Program-made: the position numbers and the translations under genes
The notes under the pieces: generated by a model
Told to the model about the DNA's origin: nothing
The model's database searches: none
The model's input: only the letters and a program-made list of their open reading frames with translations
Shown here: piece by piece, positions 7,792-15,926 of the stretch
Layout of the letters: the number at the start of each line of letters is the position of its first letter
How positions within the stretch are numbered: the first letter of the stretch is position 1
Assembly: GCA_022843385.1 (NCBI GenBank)
Contig: JALHNT010000001.1
Span: 248,001-312,000 of the forward strand
Source: Anaerolineae bacterium
Lineage (GTDB): Bacteria > Chloroflexota > Anaerolineae > Aggregatilineales > Phototrophicaceae
Direction: 5' to 3'
DNA: 64,000 nucleotides

Positions 7792-8952
7792 TCAGTCTGA
7801 TAAGGTAATTTTGCTGACCTCGTGCCGGGTCATCTCGTCGGTTTCGTGCTGGAGATAAGTTTCCAGTGCCGGGCGCGCTCGTTCTCCCCATACCCGCCAC
7901 AATCCCCAGGCGGCATGACCGCGCACCAGCGGGCTGTCATCCTGCAACAGGGCGAGCAGCGCCGGGGCTGCCGCGTCGTCGCCCCAGTTGCCAGCGGCGA
8001 TGCAGGCATTCCGGATCAGTCGTTCGCGCCGGATGCGAATGATGGGACTCTTATCATATTGCTGGCGAAAGCGGCTTTCGTCTAGCGCCAATAAGTCCAC
8101 CAGGCGCGGCGCAACCCGGTTCAGATCAGTCGGATACAGGGCGGCTGCGGTGCTGGGCAGGGCAAAGCGCTGGAACGGGCAGACATCCTGGCAGACATCG
8201 CAGCCATATACCCAGTTGCCCAGCAATGGGCGCAGCCCCGGGTCCAGGCTGCCCTTGTGTTCAATCGTCAGGTAACTGATGCAGCGGCGGGCATCCAGCA
8301 CATGGGGACGGGGGAAGGCAGCGGTTGGGCAGGCGCTCAGGCAGCGGGTGCAGCGCCCACACATCGTTTCGCGCTGGGGGGTATCGTAGGCGTCGAATTC
8401 CAGATCGGTCAGAATTTCGCCGAGGAAGAAGCTGCTGCCCCGGCGTGGGTGGATGAGCATGGTGTTCTTGCCGGTGAAGCCCAGCCCGGCCTGCTGGGCG
8501 TGACTGCGTTCCAGCAGCGCCCCGGTATCGACGTAGACGCGGTGGCTGAGGCGCTGACCGCTTTCGACCCGCAGCCACTCGGCCAGCGCTTCCAGCTTCG
8601 GCGTCAGGATGTCGTGATAATCCATCCCCCAGGCATAGGCGGCGATCCGCCCCCGCGCCGGATCGTTCAACACCTCTGGCGGGATCAGCTCGGTGGTGTA
8701 ATCCAGCCCGACCAACACCAGCGAACGCGCGCCGGGCAAGATTATGGACAGGTCACGGCGGCGTTGCACCCGATCTGGCCGCGCCATGTAGCCCATCGAG
8801 CCGTGCATCCCCCGGTCAATCCAGTCGAGGTAGGCCGACAGTCGCGGTGAGGGCTGTGCCGGGGTCAGCCCAACCAGGTTGAAGCCGAGTTCCAGTGCGC
8901 GGGTCTTCAAGCGTTCGGCAGGGAAGGGGCGTGAAGGCGAGATAACATTCAT
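7792..8952 (-). CDS. queG: Epoxyqueuosine reductase
   Basis: It performs the last step of queuosine synthesis in tRNA, reducing epoxyqueuosine with cobalamin and two [4Fe-4S] clusters. The active-site region VDTGALLERSHAQQAG, the GFTGKNTMLI segment and the ferredoxin motifs CGRCTRCLSACP and CDVCQDVCPF are all present. The C-terminal third has HEAT-like repeats (DDAAAPALLALLQDDSPLVRGHAAWGL region). At 386 residues it is of normal length. A TATAAT hexamer stands six bases before the ATG with no Shine-Dalgarno, suggesting a leaderless transcript. It also shows cobalamin use, in line with the class II reductase in this window. Confidence 0.94.
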   Translation of the reverse strand: MNVISPSRPFPAERLKTRALELGFNLVGLTPAQPSPRLSAYLDWIDRGMHGSMGYMARPDRVQRRRDLSIILPGARSLVLVGLDYTTELIPPEVLNDPARGRIAAYAWGMDYHDILTPKLEALAEWLRVESGQRLSHRVYVDTGALLERSHAQQAGLGFTGKNTMLIHPRRGSSFFLGEILTDLEFDAYDTPQRETMCGRCTRCLSACPTAAFPRPHVLDARRCISYLTIEHKGSLDPGLRPLLGNWVYGCDVCQDVCPFQRFALPSTAAALYPTDLNRVAPRLVDLLALDESRFRQQYDKSPIIRIRRERLIRNACIAAGNWGDDAAAPALLALLQDDSPLVRGHAAWGLWRVWGERARPALETYLQHETDEMTRHEVSKITLSD

Positions 8953-8958
8953 GTTCTC

Positions 8959-8964
8959 ATTATA
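8959..8964 (-). promoter_or_regulatory. -10 element for a probably leaderless queG transcript
   Basis: TATAAT on the minus strand ends six bases before the queG ATG, which places the likely transcription start at the start codon. A clear -35 is not seen. Confidence 0.4.
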
Positions 8965-9835
8965 ACGAAGTGCCTTCAGCCTTCAGCTATTACCTGATTC
9001 GCAACGTTCGTCAAATTCGTCAGATTCGCAACGACCTTTTGTGAACTTTTCCCTCAAACAGTCATAAGTCAACAGTCGATAGCCGTCGGAAAGAGGGCTC
9101 AAGCCCAGTTTGCTGCCGATCGATCATGCCCCCTTTTGCTGCTGATTTTGCTGTTTGGCGCTATAAGCTATCGACTATTGACTACAGACTACAAGTGTAA
9201 CTTCTGGTTTTGTGTCGTCGTCGTCGTCGTTGGACAGACACCAGATTTCACCGACAGAAGAATTCACCGCCAAGACGCAAAGTACGCCAAGAAAAAAGAA
9301 GAATCGACTACAAAGACACAGAGAACACAGAGCGAAAACCGAGTGAGCCTGCACAAGATTCTGCAAATGCTGCAACTGCAAAAGCACCTTTTTTTGCAGG
9401 CTGTGAATCACGGCGGTGGTCATACCCTTTTGGCGGCAGCCAATTCACGGCAGCTGTTGACCGGCACAGAGTAGTGCAAAGTGCAAAGTGCTGTGTGCAA
9501 AGTAGCGAGTGACGAGCAATGAGACTTTCCTCTGATGAATGATGGCTGATGCAAAAAGTCGTCAAAGTCGTCAAAGTCAAAAGTGCATGTTGTGACATTT
9601 GGTGTTCGGTCAGTAACGAGTAACGGGTGACGAGCAACGAGTATTTACTCTATCAACTACCGACTATCGACTATCGACTTCCTGTCACTAGAATACACCT
9701 GAGCGCGTGCTTATGGGTGAACTTTTGGTAAACTTTTTGGTACGAGTTACGGCGAGTCGGCGCAAACCATTCTTCGGGAGCATGGCAGCGCACAAGGTCG
9801 GCAGATGGTTAGAATGCCGTTTAGAAAAATCATGG
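8965..9835. repeat. Gene-free island built from short recurring words
   Basis: No convincing gene is seen in this 870-base stretch. It is made of related short words: GTCGATAG/CGACTATCGACT near 9073, 9166 and 9655-9680; TTCGTCAAATTCGTCAGATTCG near 9008; five TCG units near 9213-9230; CACCGCCAAGACGCAAAGTACG at about 9259; ACAAAGACACAGAGAACACAG near 9309; AAAGTCGTCAAAGTCGTC near 9558; ACGAGTAACGGGTGACGAGC near 9616. Several translate as open frames only because of the repeats. A 46-codon frame at 9713-9853 (+) lacks a good ribosome binding site and is not called. Confidence 0.6.
9474..9503 (+). repeat. 30-bp dispersed repeat, copy 1
   Basis: This segment is built from the unit GTGCAAA(GT). Its reverse complement occurs at 57902-57931 with a single mismatch in 30 bases. 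Confidence 0.75.
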
Positions 9836-10597
9836 CTAGGGGAGCGAATTTGAATCCTTGCGCTCGATGTATTCAATCCCCAGGCCGCGCACCTGCAAAC
9901 GCGAGTCGAGGGTGATGTCGCGGTGGCGATACAGCCCAACCAGAAAGTAATGTTGGACGGCATTGTACATATTCGGGCCGTTGGCGCTGAACAGGGATTG
10001 ATCGGTACTGCCGGCATAAATCCGCGCCCAGCCATTGGCTTGTTGTGACCAGTGGATGTCGGCGGTCAGAGTCAGCCACTCGCCGTAGCGGATGGGCAGG
10101 GTGCCGATGAGCGCCTGCTGCGGGCCGTAGTGAAAACCGAGCAGAGGCTGACCGTCGATGAAAGCGTAGGTGAACATGATGATAGCGCTGCGACTAGGAA
10201 AGGTCTCCCAGCTTTCGCCCCGGCTGGTATCCGGTTGGTCATGCCACTCGGCGATGATCCACCAGCGATTCTGGGGATCGGGCTGGAAGTCTGTCGGGAA
10301 GCGCAACTGCCACTGGTAACGCACGCTGTCGTCTTCCATGTAAGGAAAATTCACCCCAACCTGAGCGCGTATCCCGCCATGCAGCAGTGGTTGACCGGGG
10401 ATCAGCCGCAGTTCCAGACCGTCCTCGCCCAGAATCGCCAGATGCTCACGGCCCGGCATATCGATGTTGCTGTATTGCAGCAGGCTCTCATCCATCATGG
10501 CGCCTAGATAAGCCTCCTCGCTGATAGAGGGCAACAGCCGATCACATCCGGTCAGTAGTCCCAGACTGATGAATCCGATCATGATGGTTTTCCACAT
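9836..10597 (-). CDS. Heparin-lyase-like (polysaccharide lyase superfamily) lipoprotein
   Basis: A 253-residue protein whose signal peptide ends LGLLTGC, so it is probably lipid-anchored outside the cytoplasmic membrane. The body has alternating beta strands and the segments YQWQLRFP, WWIIAEWHDQPD, and RYGEWLTLTADIHWSQQANG, which resemble the jelly-roll heparin lyase I/polysaccharide lyase group. These act on acidic polysaccharides or only bind glycans. The ATG at 10597 has GGAG eight bases before it; an in-frame GTG at 10606 is less likely. It lies alone next to the repeat island. The family call rests on recalled pattern and the substrate is not known. Confidence 0.6.
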   Translation of the reverse strand: MWKTIMIGFISLGLLTGCDRLLPSISEEAYLGAMMDESLLQYSNIDMPGREHLAILGEDGLELRLIPGQPLLHGGIRAQVGVNFPYMEDDSVRYQWQLRFPTDFQPDPQNRWWIIAEWHDQPDTSRGESWETFPSRSAIIMFTYAFIDGQPLLGFHYGPQQALIGTLPIRYGEWLTLTADIHWSQQANGWARIYAGSTDQSLFSANGPNMYNAVQHYFLVGLYRHRDITLDSRLQVRGLGIEYIERKDSNSLP

Positions 10598-10777
10598 GGC
10601 GCTCACTCCGGTTGATCGTTTGTCACTGCCGGGCTATACGGAGTTCGGGCAGAGGTTGTTGCGGCGCGCAACCTGAACAAAAGCGACTTACCAAGAACTG
10701 TCGGAATGCGCCAATCCACGCCGGAGCCAGATGGATTTATACTGACCAGATGAAGCGACTGGTGAGGAGAGTGACCC

Positions 10778-11323
10778 ATGTCCATCGAGATTGTAGAGGA
10801 GCGCCCGGATAGCCCGGATGCGGTGCAATTGATCGCCGAGCTGGATGACACGCTCGCGCCACTGTACGCGGTCGAAAGCCGGCATGGTTTCAGCGTGGAG
10901 AAGCTGCTGCGCGATGGGGTGGTGTTCTTTGTGCTGCGGGTGGAGGGTAAGGCCGCCGGTTGTGGTGGGGTGCTGCTGGTCGGCGAGGAGTATGCCGAGG
11001 TCAAGCGGATGTACACCCGCCCGGAGTATCGCGGCCTGGGGCTGGGCAAGCGCATCCTCAGCCATCTGGAGGCGTATACCCGTCTGCGTGGGATCACGGT
11101 GCTGCGGCTGGAGACCGGCATCCATCAGACCGCTGCCATCGCGCTGTACGAGGGGTTGGGTTTCCAGCGCATTCCGCCCTTCGGCCCATACTGGGATGAT
11201 CCGGTCAGTTTGTGTTACGAGAAACAGTTAACGTATCCGGTTTCTACCGAAACAGCCTCTCCATCTCAATCCTCAACCCCTCCAGCACACCCACCGGGAT
11301 GTTGTCGGCGGAGCGATAGGTGA
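10778..11323 (+). CDS. GNAT-family N-acetyltransferase with an odd C-terminal extension
   Basis: A 181-residue GNAT. Motif A is seen in VKRMYTRPEYRGLGLGKRIL (R-G-x-G-x-G/K), and motif B in AAIALYEGLGFQRI. The acceptor is unknown. GAGGAGAG precedes the ATG. The GNAT fold should end near LCYEKQL; the last 27 or so residues (Ser/Pro-rich, ending CCRRSDR) are read from the strand opposite the Uma2 gene, giving an 80-base convergent overlap. This looks like loss of an original stop codon near 11230. Confidence 0.82.
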   Translation: MSIEIVEERPDSPDAVQLIAELDDTLAPLYAVESRHGFSVEKLLRDGVVFFVLRVEGKAAGCGGVLLVGEEYAEVKRMYTRPEYRGLGLGKRILSHLEAYTRLRGITVLRLETGIHQTAAIALYEGLGFQRIPPFGPYWDDPVSLCYEKQLTYPVSTETASPSQSSTPPAHPPGCCRRSDR

Positions 11324-11786
11324 CGGGCGGCTGACTGGCGGCGTAGACATCCATCTCGCGTTCATCCGGGTAGAACTCCCAGAGGAGAATACCGGCTTCC
11401 AGATAGCGCTGGCGTTTCTTGCGGATGTCCGCTGGCTTGTCGGTGGGGGAAATCACCTCGACCACCCAAACGGGCGGGGTAGGGTCAGGATAGCTGCTGG
11501 TCAGGGGTGTCGGCTTGTAGGCGAAGTCGGGCGCGAGGATGTTATCCCCCACCCGATATGCGCCATCGCCAGTGCTGATGTAACAGGGGAGATTGTTCTC
11601 ACGACAATAGAGCCGCACCTCAAAACCAATGTTGAAGGCGATACCTGAGTTTTCGCTTGAACTGGGCATTTTCTCTATGATCTCCCCATTGATGAATTCA
11701 AAGTTCTGCCCGGCGTGGTCAGAGTGCAGGGCAAAGGCGATGAATTCATCGATGGACATAACCGGTGTTGTGATTGGCAGCGCCAT
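11244..11786 (-). CDS. Uma2-family (DUF820) endonuclease-like protein
   Basis: A 180-residue member of the Uma2 family, which has a PD-(D/E)XK nuclease fold and is abundant in Chloroflexota and cyanobacteria. The family pattern is clear: MSIDEFIAFALHSD, FEFINGEIIEKMP, NILAPDFAYKP, then PVWVVEVISPTDKPADIRKKRQ and a final ILLWEFYPDEREM. The Asp of APDF, the E of VVEV and the K of the following helix are the likely metal site. Biological role is poorly known. It has its own promoter with TATACT at 11812-11817. Confidence 0.85.
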   Translation of the reverse strand: MALPITTPVMSIDEFIAFALHSDHAGQNFEFINGEIIEKMPSSSENSGIAFNIGFEVRLYCRENNLPCYISTGDGAYRVGDNILAPDFAYKPTPLTSSYPDPTPPVWVVEVISPTDKPADIRKKRQRYLEAGILLWEFYPDEREMDVYAASQPPVTYRSADNIPVGVLEGLRIEMERLFR

Positions 11787-11811
11787 GATCTGTCCCTCGC
11801 TCTTTTCGCTC

Positions 11812-11838
11812 AGTATAGCATGTCATCAGTGCTATACT
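11812..11838. promoter_or_regulatory. Back-to-back divergent extended -10 promoters
   Basis: AGTATAGCA (11812-11820) and TGCTATACT (11830-11838) form an exact inverted repeat with a 9-nt spacer. Each arm, read outward, is an extended -10 (TG-C-TATACT). The minus arm serves the Uma2 gene (start 11786) and the plus arm points to the small gene at 11959. The same TGCTATAxTG word recurs before the TIR gene (50543) and the ccm operon (62562). Confidence 0.6.
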
Positions 11839-11851
11839 GAAGGCAATGGAT

Positions 11852-11935
11852 CAGGACTTACGCACTGGATACCGAATTTTCCCGTAGGGGCGCACGGCCG
11901 TGCGCCCCTACATTCCCTGAACCGCGTAAGTCCTG
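11852..11935. mobile_element. 84-bp MITE-like element with target-site duplication
   Basis: Perfect 12-bp terminal inverted repeats, CAGGACTTACGC and GCGTAAGTCCTG, enclose a perfect 28-bp palindrome (11884-11911, core GCACGGCCGTGC). The element is flanked directly on both sides by TGGAT (11847-11851 and 11936-11940), which fits a 5-bp target duplication. It has no coding capacity. It lies 13 bases after a -10 element, inside the 5' leader of the gene at 11959. Confidence 0.8.
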
Positions 11936-11958
11936 TGGATGAGATAATGGAGGTTCTC

Positions 11959-12177
11959 ATGTTGAGCAACAAAACCCCCGTTTCCGAGTTGACGGTTGAA
12001 GAATTGCTGGCGCTCATCCGGCAGGCGGTTCGGGATGAGTTGGCCCTGCACGATCAGCGGACGGCGCTCAATCAACGTATCTTGCTGGAACTGGAACCGC
12101 TGAGTGTTGGCGCATGGCCTGAAGGGTTGAAGCTCCTCAGCCGAGACGAGTATTATGACAACGAAAGCGTCGGTTGA
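11959..12177 (+). CDS. Small hypothetical protein, possible antitoxin-like helix protein
   Basis: A 72-residue protein. The segment VSELTVEELLALIRQAVRDEL is an amphipathic helix of the type seen in small antitoxin or regulator proteins of Chloroflexota and cyanobacteria, often next to toxin genes; no toxin is adjacent here. GGAGG lies five bases before the ATG at 11959. An alternative ATG at 11947 is in frame. Its 3' end overlaps a possible upstream start (12155) of the propeller gene. Function is not known. Confidence 0.6.
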   Translation: MLSNKTPVSELTVEELLALIRQAVRDELALHDQRTALNQRILLELEPLSVGAWPEGLKLLSRDEYYDNESVG

Positions 12178-12208
12178 ATCTGAAGACAATCAGATAGCCA
12201 GGTCTGCC

Positions 12209-13723
12209 ATGAAGAACGTGCTTTGCCTGATCATGTGCCTTTCATTAGGTCAACAGCCTCTCTTTAGCCCCTTAACTCTACAGTCCAACGATACTAACCC
12301 CTTCATTTATTACTACTCTTTCGCCAATTCAACATTTGTTGTCGAACGTGCCGATGGTTCAGAGAGAAAATTACTGGCAAGGTTTCAGCTACCCGATACA
12401 CACACATGGATTGAAGGTGCTGGATGGTCACCCTCAGGCAAGTGGTTTTCTTGGACAAGCGCTGCGCCATTCGGAACAAGTTCACCGAATATGAATGTTG
12501 ACATTGTTAGCCGAGACGGCAGCAGCCATTTCTCGCTATTAGATGAAGTTGGAAATCGGGCTATTGTAAGAAAAGCAATGTGGTCGCCGGTTCAAGATTT
12601 ACTGCTCTTTAGTTATACCTTTGTTGCCGATACAGGTGATTGGGTTGCCCAGAAAATTGTTGTTCATGACCCAATAACGAATCGTAATCTCATTGAGTTT
12701 GAAAACCCACATCAAGGTGCACATTTTTTGCGAGTAAGTTGGTCTCCAGATGGTAAATCAATAGCTGCTTTCGATGGAGATGTTTATCTCTTGACCTTAG
12801 AGAACAGTGACAATGATCTCATTCACATTTCTTCACAGGATGATGCCTCTGAGATTTGCAGTGATTTTGGCAGTTTACCCCATTGGATTGATGAGAAAAC
12901 CATTGCATATTTGCATCCACAACGCCCTGAGTTAACCATAAACAATTTGAGCTCTCAGATGCTCACGTCAATTGACTTTCCCGATGGGGAAATTACGCAT
13001 GTTGATTGGTCATCCGATGCCGCCTATGCGCTTGTTTATTTGCAACCTGTTTCGAGCGATATCGATCCACAACTTTGGCTGACATCTCTCACGGGCGACA
13101 AAACGCTGCTCGCTAATGAGGTTCAATTTACCAATAACTGTATTGCTCCCTTTGATGAATCAGCCTGGAGTCAATACGATCAAGCCTTTTTCATAACCAG
13201 TGATGGTCAGCTAAACATTGTATCAATCAACAAAGACCATAATTCACCTGAACTAATTCCCAATCTTGGAAGGGTGCTTGAGTTTTCTCCTATCAGGTGG
13301 TCTGAAGACCGATTGCTGTTTCTTACAATAGTCACAGGTTCTAGCTCGGAAATTTCCAGCTATTCTCCTGAAACTCATGCAACCGCTACTATTCTGTCTG
13401 AAACTGTGAGTTCACGGTTCTTCAACCCAGAAACAGGTAGGCTGTTTTATGCTGACTCGGGTCTCGGAATAGTTGTGGATTCAGCGACCGATGAGCGAGT
13501 AGAGATCAAATTCCTGGCTGACTCGAAATATGGAACGATAGGCGTTGACAAGAACATCTGGCATCCTGATGCAAGCTGGTTGTTTCTAACAAGCACATCA
13601 ATTGAAACCGTCAATCTCATCAACATTGTACGATCTGACGGGACTGGTCAACGACAACTCAGCCTGTGTAGACCCGACTCAAAAACTTGTTTTGGTTGGT
13701 TACCACCTATAGTGGATTCTTGA
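12209..13723 (+). CDS. Secreted WD40/TolB-like beta-propeller protein
   Basis: A 504-residue protein starting with a signal peptide (MKNVLCLIMCLSLGQQPLFS). Repeated blades carry the WSPxGKW/S motif typical of TolB-like or PD40 propellers: GWSPSGKWFSW, MWSPVQDLLLF, SWSPDGKSIAAF, DWSSDAAYALV, IRWSEDRLLF. No catalytic motif is seen, so it is probably a binding or scaffold protein. ATG 12209 is chosen for the signal peptide; an in-frame ATG exists at 12155. The gene is clearly richer in A/T than its neighbours and lies between two MITE-like elements, which suggests acquisition from elsewhere. Confidence 0.7.
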   Translation: MKNVLCLIMCLSLGQQPLFSPLTLQSNDTNPFIYYYSFANSTFVVERADGSERKLLARFQLPDTHTWIEGAGWSPSGKWFSWTSAAPFGTSSPNMNVDIVSRDGSSHFSLLDEVGNRAIVRKAMWSPVQDLLLFSYTFVADTGDWVAQKIVVHDPITNRNLIEFENPHQGAHFLRVSWSPDGKSIAAFDGDVYLLTLENSDNDLIHISSQDDASEICSDFGSLPHWIDEKTIAYLHPQRPELTINNLSSQMLTSIDFPDGEITHVDWSSDAAYALVYLQPVSSDIDPQLWLTSLTGDKTLLANEVQFTNNCIAPFDESAWSQYDQAFFITSDGQLNIVSINKDHNSPELIPNLGRVLEFSPIRWSEDRLLFLTIVTGSSSEISSYSPETHATATILSETVSSRFFNPETGRLFYADSGLGIVVDSATDERVEIKFLADSKYGTIGVDKNIWHPDASWLFLTSTSIETVNLINIVRSDGTGQRQLSLCRPDSKTCFGWLPPIVDS

Positions 13724-13788
13724 TTACCTTTTGTGCACTTTCCTCATTTACTCTGCTGCTCGTTCCCTACACTGGAATATCCGATGAT

Positions 13789-13877
13789 AGGACTTACGCA
13801 AATGACTAATGCCGGTGCGATGATCGGCTAACGCAGTTTGTCGTTTCATTACTCTTTTGGGGTCATTTGCGTAATCC
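13789..13877. mobile_element. Second MITE-like element, related ends, decayed
   Basis: AGGACTTACGCAAATGAC (13789-13806) is matched by GTCATTTGCGTAA-TCC (13862-13877), its reverse complement with one base missing. The outer ends share AGGACTTACGC with the element at 11852-11935 but the interior differs, and no target duplication is evident. The rest of 13724-13891 holds no gene. Confidence 0.6.
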
Positions 13878-13891
13878 CATGTCCCAGTCAA

Positions 13892-15016
13892 TCACACTGT
13901 CGCGGCGTCGATAAGGTGCTGGATGAAGCGGGCGTGATGCAGCGAGTCGCTGACCGAGCCATAGACCGGCGGTTGGTGCTGTGTCACATTGTTGTGGAAG
14001 GCCACCAGCTCGTTGCGGAAGGCTTCCTCATAATTGACGATGATGCGTTTCTCCCAGGCCAGTTCACCCTCGTAACCCTGCACCGTCACCGGCGAGGGGA
14101 AGTTCCTGAAGTAGGGGCTGGGTAGCTGGAAGATCACCCGATCATGGTTGCCGTAGAAGGCGTACTCTTCGCGGTAGTCCTTCAGGTTGTTCAGATGATG
14201 CCAGTCGAGCGTGACGTGCAGGCCGCCGGGATATTCGACGACAGCATGGATCGAGAGGCCGTCGCGCCAGACGCGGGCGCTGACCACCCGCTGTGGTGCG
14301 CCGAGGAAGCCGTGCAGGGTATACACCTGATGGATCAGGCTGATGGTCATGATGCCATAAGCCAGCCGGAGCGCCGGATGATCGCGCCGCGCCCCCAGCA
14401 CCTCGTTCACCAGCGGTGCCATCGGCCCGCCGGCAAGCCCCTCGCGCTGCATCTCGACCTGATAGGGAAAAGTGCCGGGATCAACATGACCCTCGACCAC
14501 TACGCCATCGCCGCGCCGGATGCGATAGGGTGAGAGTCCCAGTTCGTTGGCGGGATGCAGCACGGTGATGCGTCCGAAGCCGATGTCCTTCATCTGCTGG
14601 AGATGGGTTTTCGCCAGGGCAAAGCCGGGGTCGTAGAGCTTGTGATAGCCGAGCTGCACGATGCGGTCAGACTCGGCGGCGCGGGCGACCACCTCCTCGA
14701 CCTCGCGCACATTCCAGGCCAGCGGCTTTTCACAGAAGACATGCTTGTTGGCATCCAGCGCAGCGATCACGCTGTCACGGTGCGAACCGTTGTGACAGAT
14801 CACGATGGCGTCCAGGTCGTCCCGCGCCACCAGTTCGCGCCAGTCGGCATGGCGTCCAGCGATGTGATACTGGTCAGCCACCGCGTCCAGCGTCGGGCGG
14901 TGCAGGTCGGAGAGCGCCACCACCTGAAACTTCTCATTCAGCTCGGTCAGATAGGGGAGGTGCATAATCTGGGCAATCGCCCCACAGCCAATCACGCCGG
15001 TTCGTAAGATGCTCAT
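13892..15016 (-). CDS. Gfo/Idh/MocA-family oxidoreductase
   Basis: A 374-residue NAD(P)-dependent oxidoreductase. The Rossmann fingerprint is GVIGCGAIAQIMHLPYL near the N-terminus, and the family motif EKPLAWN follows the strand AIVICHNGSHRD. The C-terminal alpha/beta domain probably binds a sugar or inositol-like substrate. Related enzymes oxidise sugars, myo-inositol or act on dihydrodiols; the precise substrate cannot be read here. It is monocistronic and diverges from the Uma2 gene at 15098. Confidence 0.88.
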   Translation of the reverse strand: MSILRTGVIGCGAIAQIMHLPYLTELNEKFQVVALSDLHRPTLDAVADQYHIAGRHADWRELVARDDLDAIVICHNGSHRDSVIAALDANKHVFCEKPLAWNVREVEEVVARAAESDRIVQLGYHKLYDPGFALAKTHLQQMKDIGFGRITVLHPANELGLSPYRIRRGDGVVVEGHVDPGTFPYQVEMQREGLAGGPMAPLVNEVLGARRDHPALRLAYGIMTISLIHQVYTLHGFLGAPQRVVSARVWRDGLSIHAVVEYPGGLHVTLDWHHLNNLKDYREEYAFYGNHDRVIFQLPSPYFRNFPSPVTVQGYEGELAWEKRIIVNYEEAFRNELVAFHNNVTQHQPPVYGSVSDSLHHARFIQHLIDAATV

Positions 15017-15097
15017 GGTGAAGTCCTGTTTTGGATGAAGACCTATTCAGGTTATGATTATAGCTATAGTGTGAACAAATGGCTGTGAGGACGGGAT

Positions 15098-15670
15098 ATG
15101 GTCATCCGAGAGACGCAGCGGTATACACAGGCTGATCTGCGGGCGCTGGAAGCCCAGGCCGAGAACGCCGATAAACGCTTTGAACTGATCAACGGAGTTA
15201 TCATTGAAATGCCAACGCCAGAGCCGCTCCACAATTACATCGTCAGCATGTTTGTGCGCCGGATTGGCCGCTACCTGGACGATCATCCAATCGGCGTGGT
15301 GTTTGGCGATAATGTGAGTTATGCGCTGCCCACCGGAGATGAATTGATCCCGGATGCGTCCTACATCGCCAATGAGCAGTTGCGTTATCCACTACCCAAG
15401 AAATTCACCTTCGCTCCTGACCTGGCGATTGTTATTTCTGCTCCATGTGATGGCGAACGTGATTTACTCGACAGAGCCGAGATGTTGTTGCAGTCCGGTG
15501 TTCGGGTCGTGTGGATTGTGTACTCTGTGATACGGGAAATCGATGTGTGTCACTGGGGAAATGGATTGCTGTACATCGATAACTTTGATGCCGACGGCGT
15601 GATCGACGGCGAAGAGGTGCTGCCGGGGTTCAGCCTGCCGGTGAAGTCGGTGTTTCCGCCGGCGGGATAA
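15098..15670 (+). CDS. Uma2-family (DUF820) endonuclease-like protein
   Basis: A 190-residue Uma2 protein. ALEAQAENADKRFELINGVI, the metal-site Asp in LIPDASYIANEQL and the segment APDLAIVISAPCDGERDLLDR are seen. Usual copies have VEVxSPxD at the last site; here it is VISAPCD, so the catalytic Glu of the strand appears replaced by Ile or Ser, and activity is doubtful. TATAGT (15065-15070) and GAGGACGGGAT precede the ATG. It is one of five family members in the window. Confidence 0.8.
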   Translation: MVIRETQRYTQADLRALEAQAENADKRFELINGVIIEMPTPEPLHNYIVSMFVRRIGRYLDDHPIGVVFGDNVSYALPTGDELIPDASYIANEQLRYPLPKKFTFAPDLAIVISAPCDGERDLLDRAEMLLQSGVRVVWIVYSVIREIDVCHWGNGLLYIDNFDADGVIDGEEVLPGFSLPVKSVFPPAG

Positions 15671-15802
15671 ATGTGGATTGTGGATGATGCCGCTGGTGGC
15701 TGAAGCCGCTCAGCTAACAGAAAATCGGTAAGCGCACTAAAGGCGCTGAAGAAGACAGTCCGAGATAGCAGCCCCTTCAGTGGGCTTGCCAGAAACAGTC
15801 TA

Positions 15803-15824
15803 GCAGAGGGTTTAACCCCTCTGC
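15803..15824. other. Intergenic hairpin upstream of murD
   Basis: GCAGAGGG and CCCTCTGC form an 8-bp stem with loop TTTAAC. The 256-base gap 15671-15926 before murD holds no gene; besides this hairpin it has shorter inverted words (for example CCCCTTCAGTGGGC). It may be a dispersed repeat or a terminator for the Uma2 gene. Confidence 0.4.
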
Positions 15825-15926
15825 GGCAGACCCCCGGATGAAAGCCCTATTAGTAAACGAGGGGCTTGGCGCTGAGGCGAGTGATTGAGCTCTGAAGTCT
15901 ACCCATGAGGATCGGAACAGATCTGG

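Noticed and set aside
9136..9637. Open frames in the repeat island on both strands
   Set aside because: They are formed by short repeated words, have no family features and overlap each other on both strands.
9713..9853. Small 46-codon frame (MGELLVNFLVRV...) on the plus strand
   Set aside because: No good ribosome binding site, no recognisable family, and it overlaps the end of the heparin-lyase-like gene.
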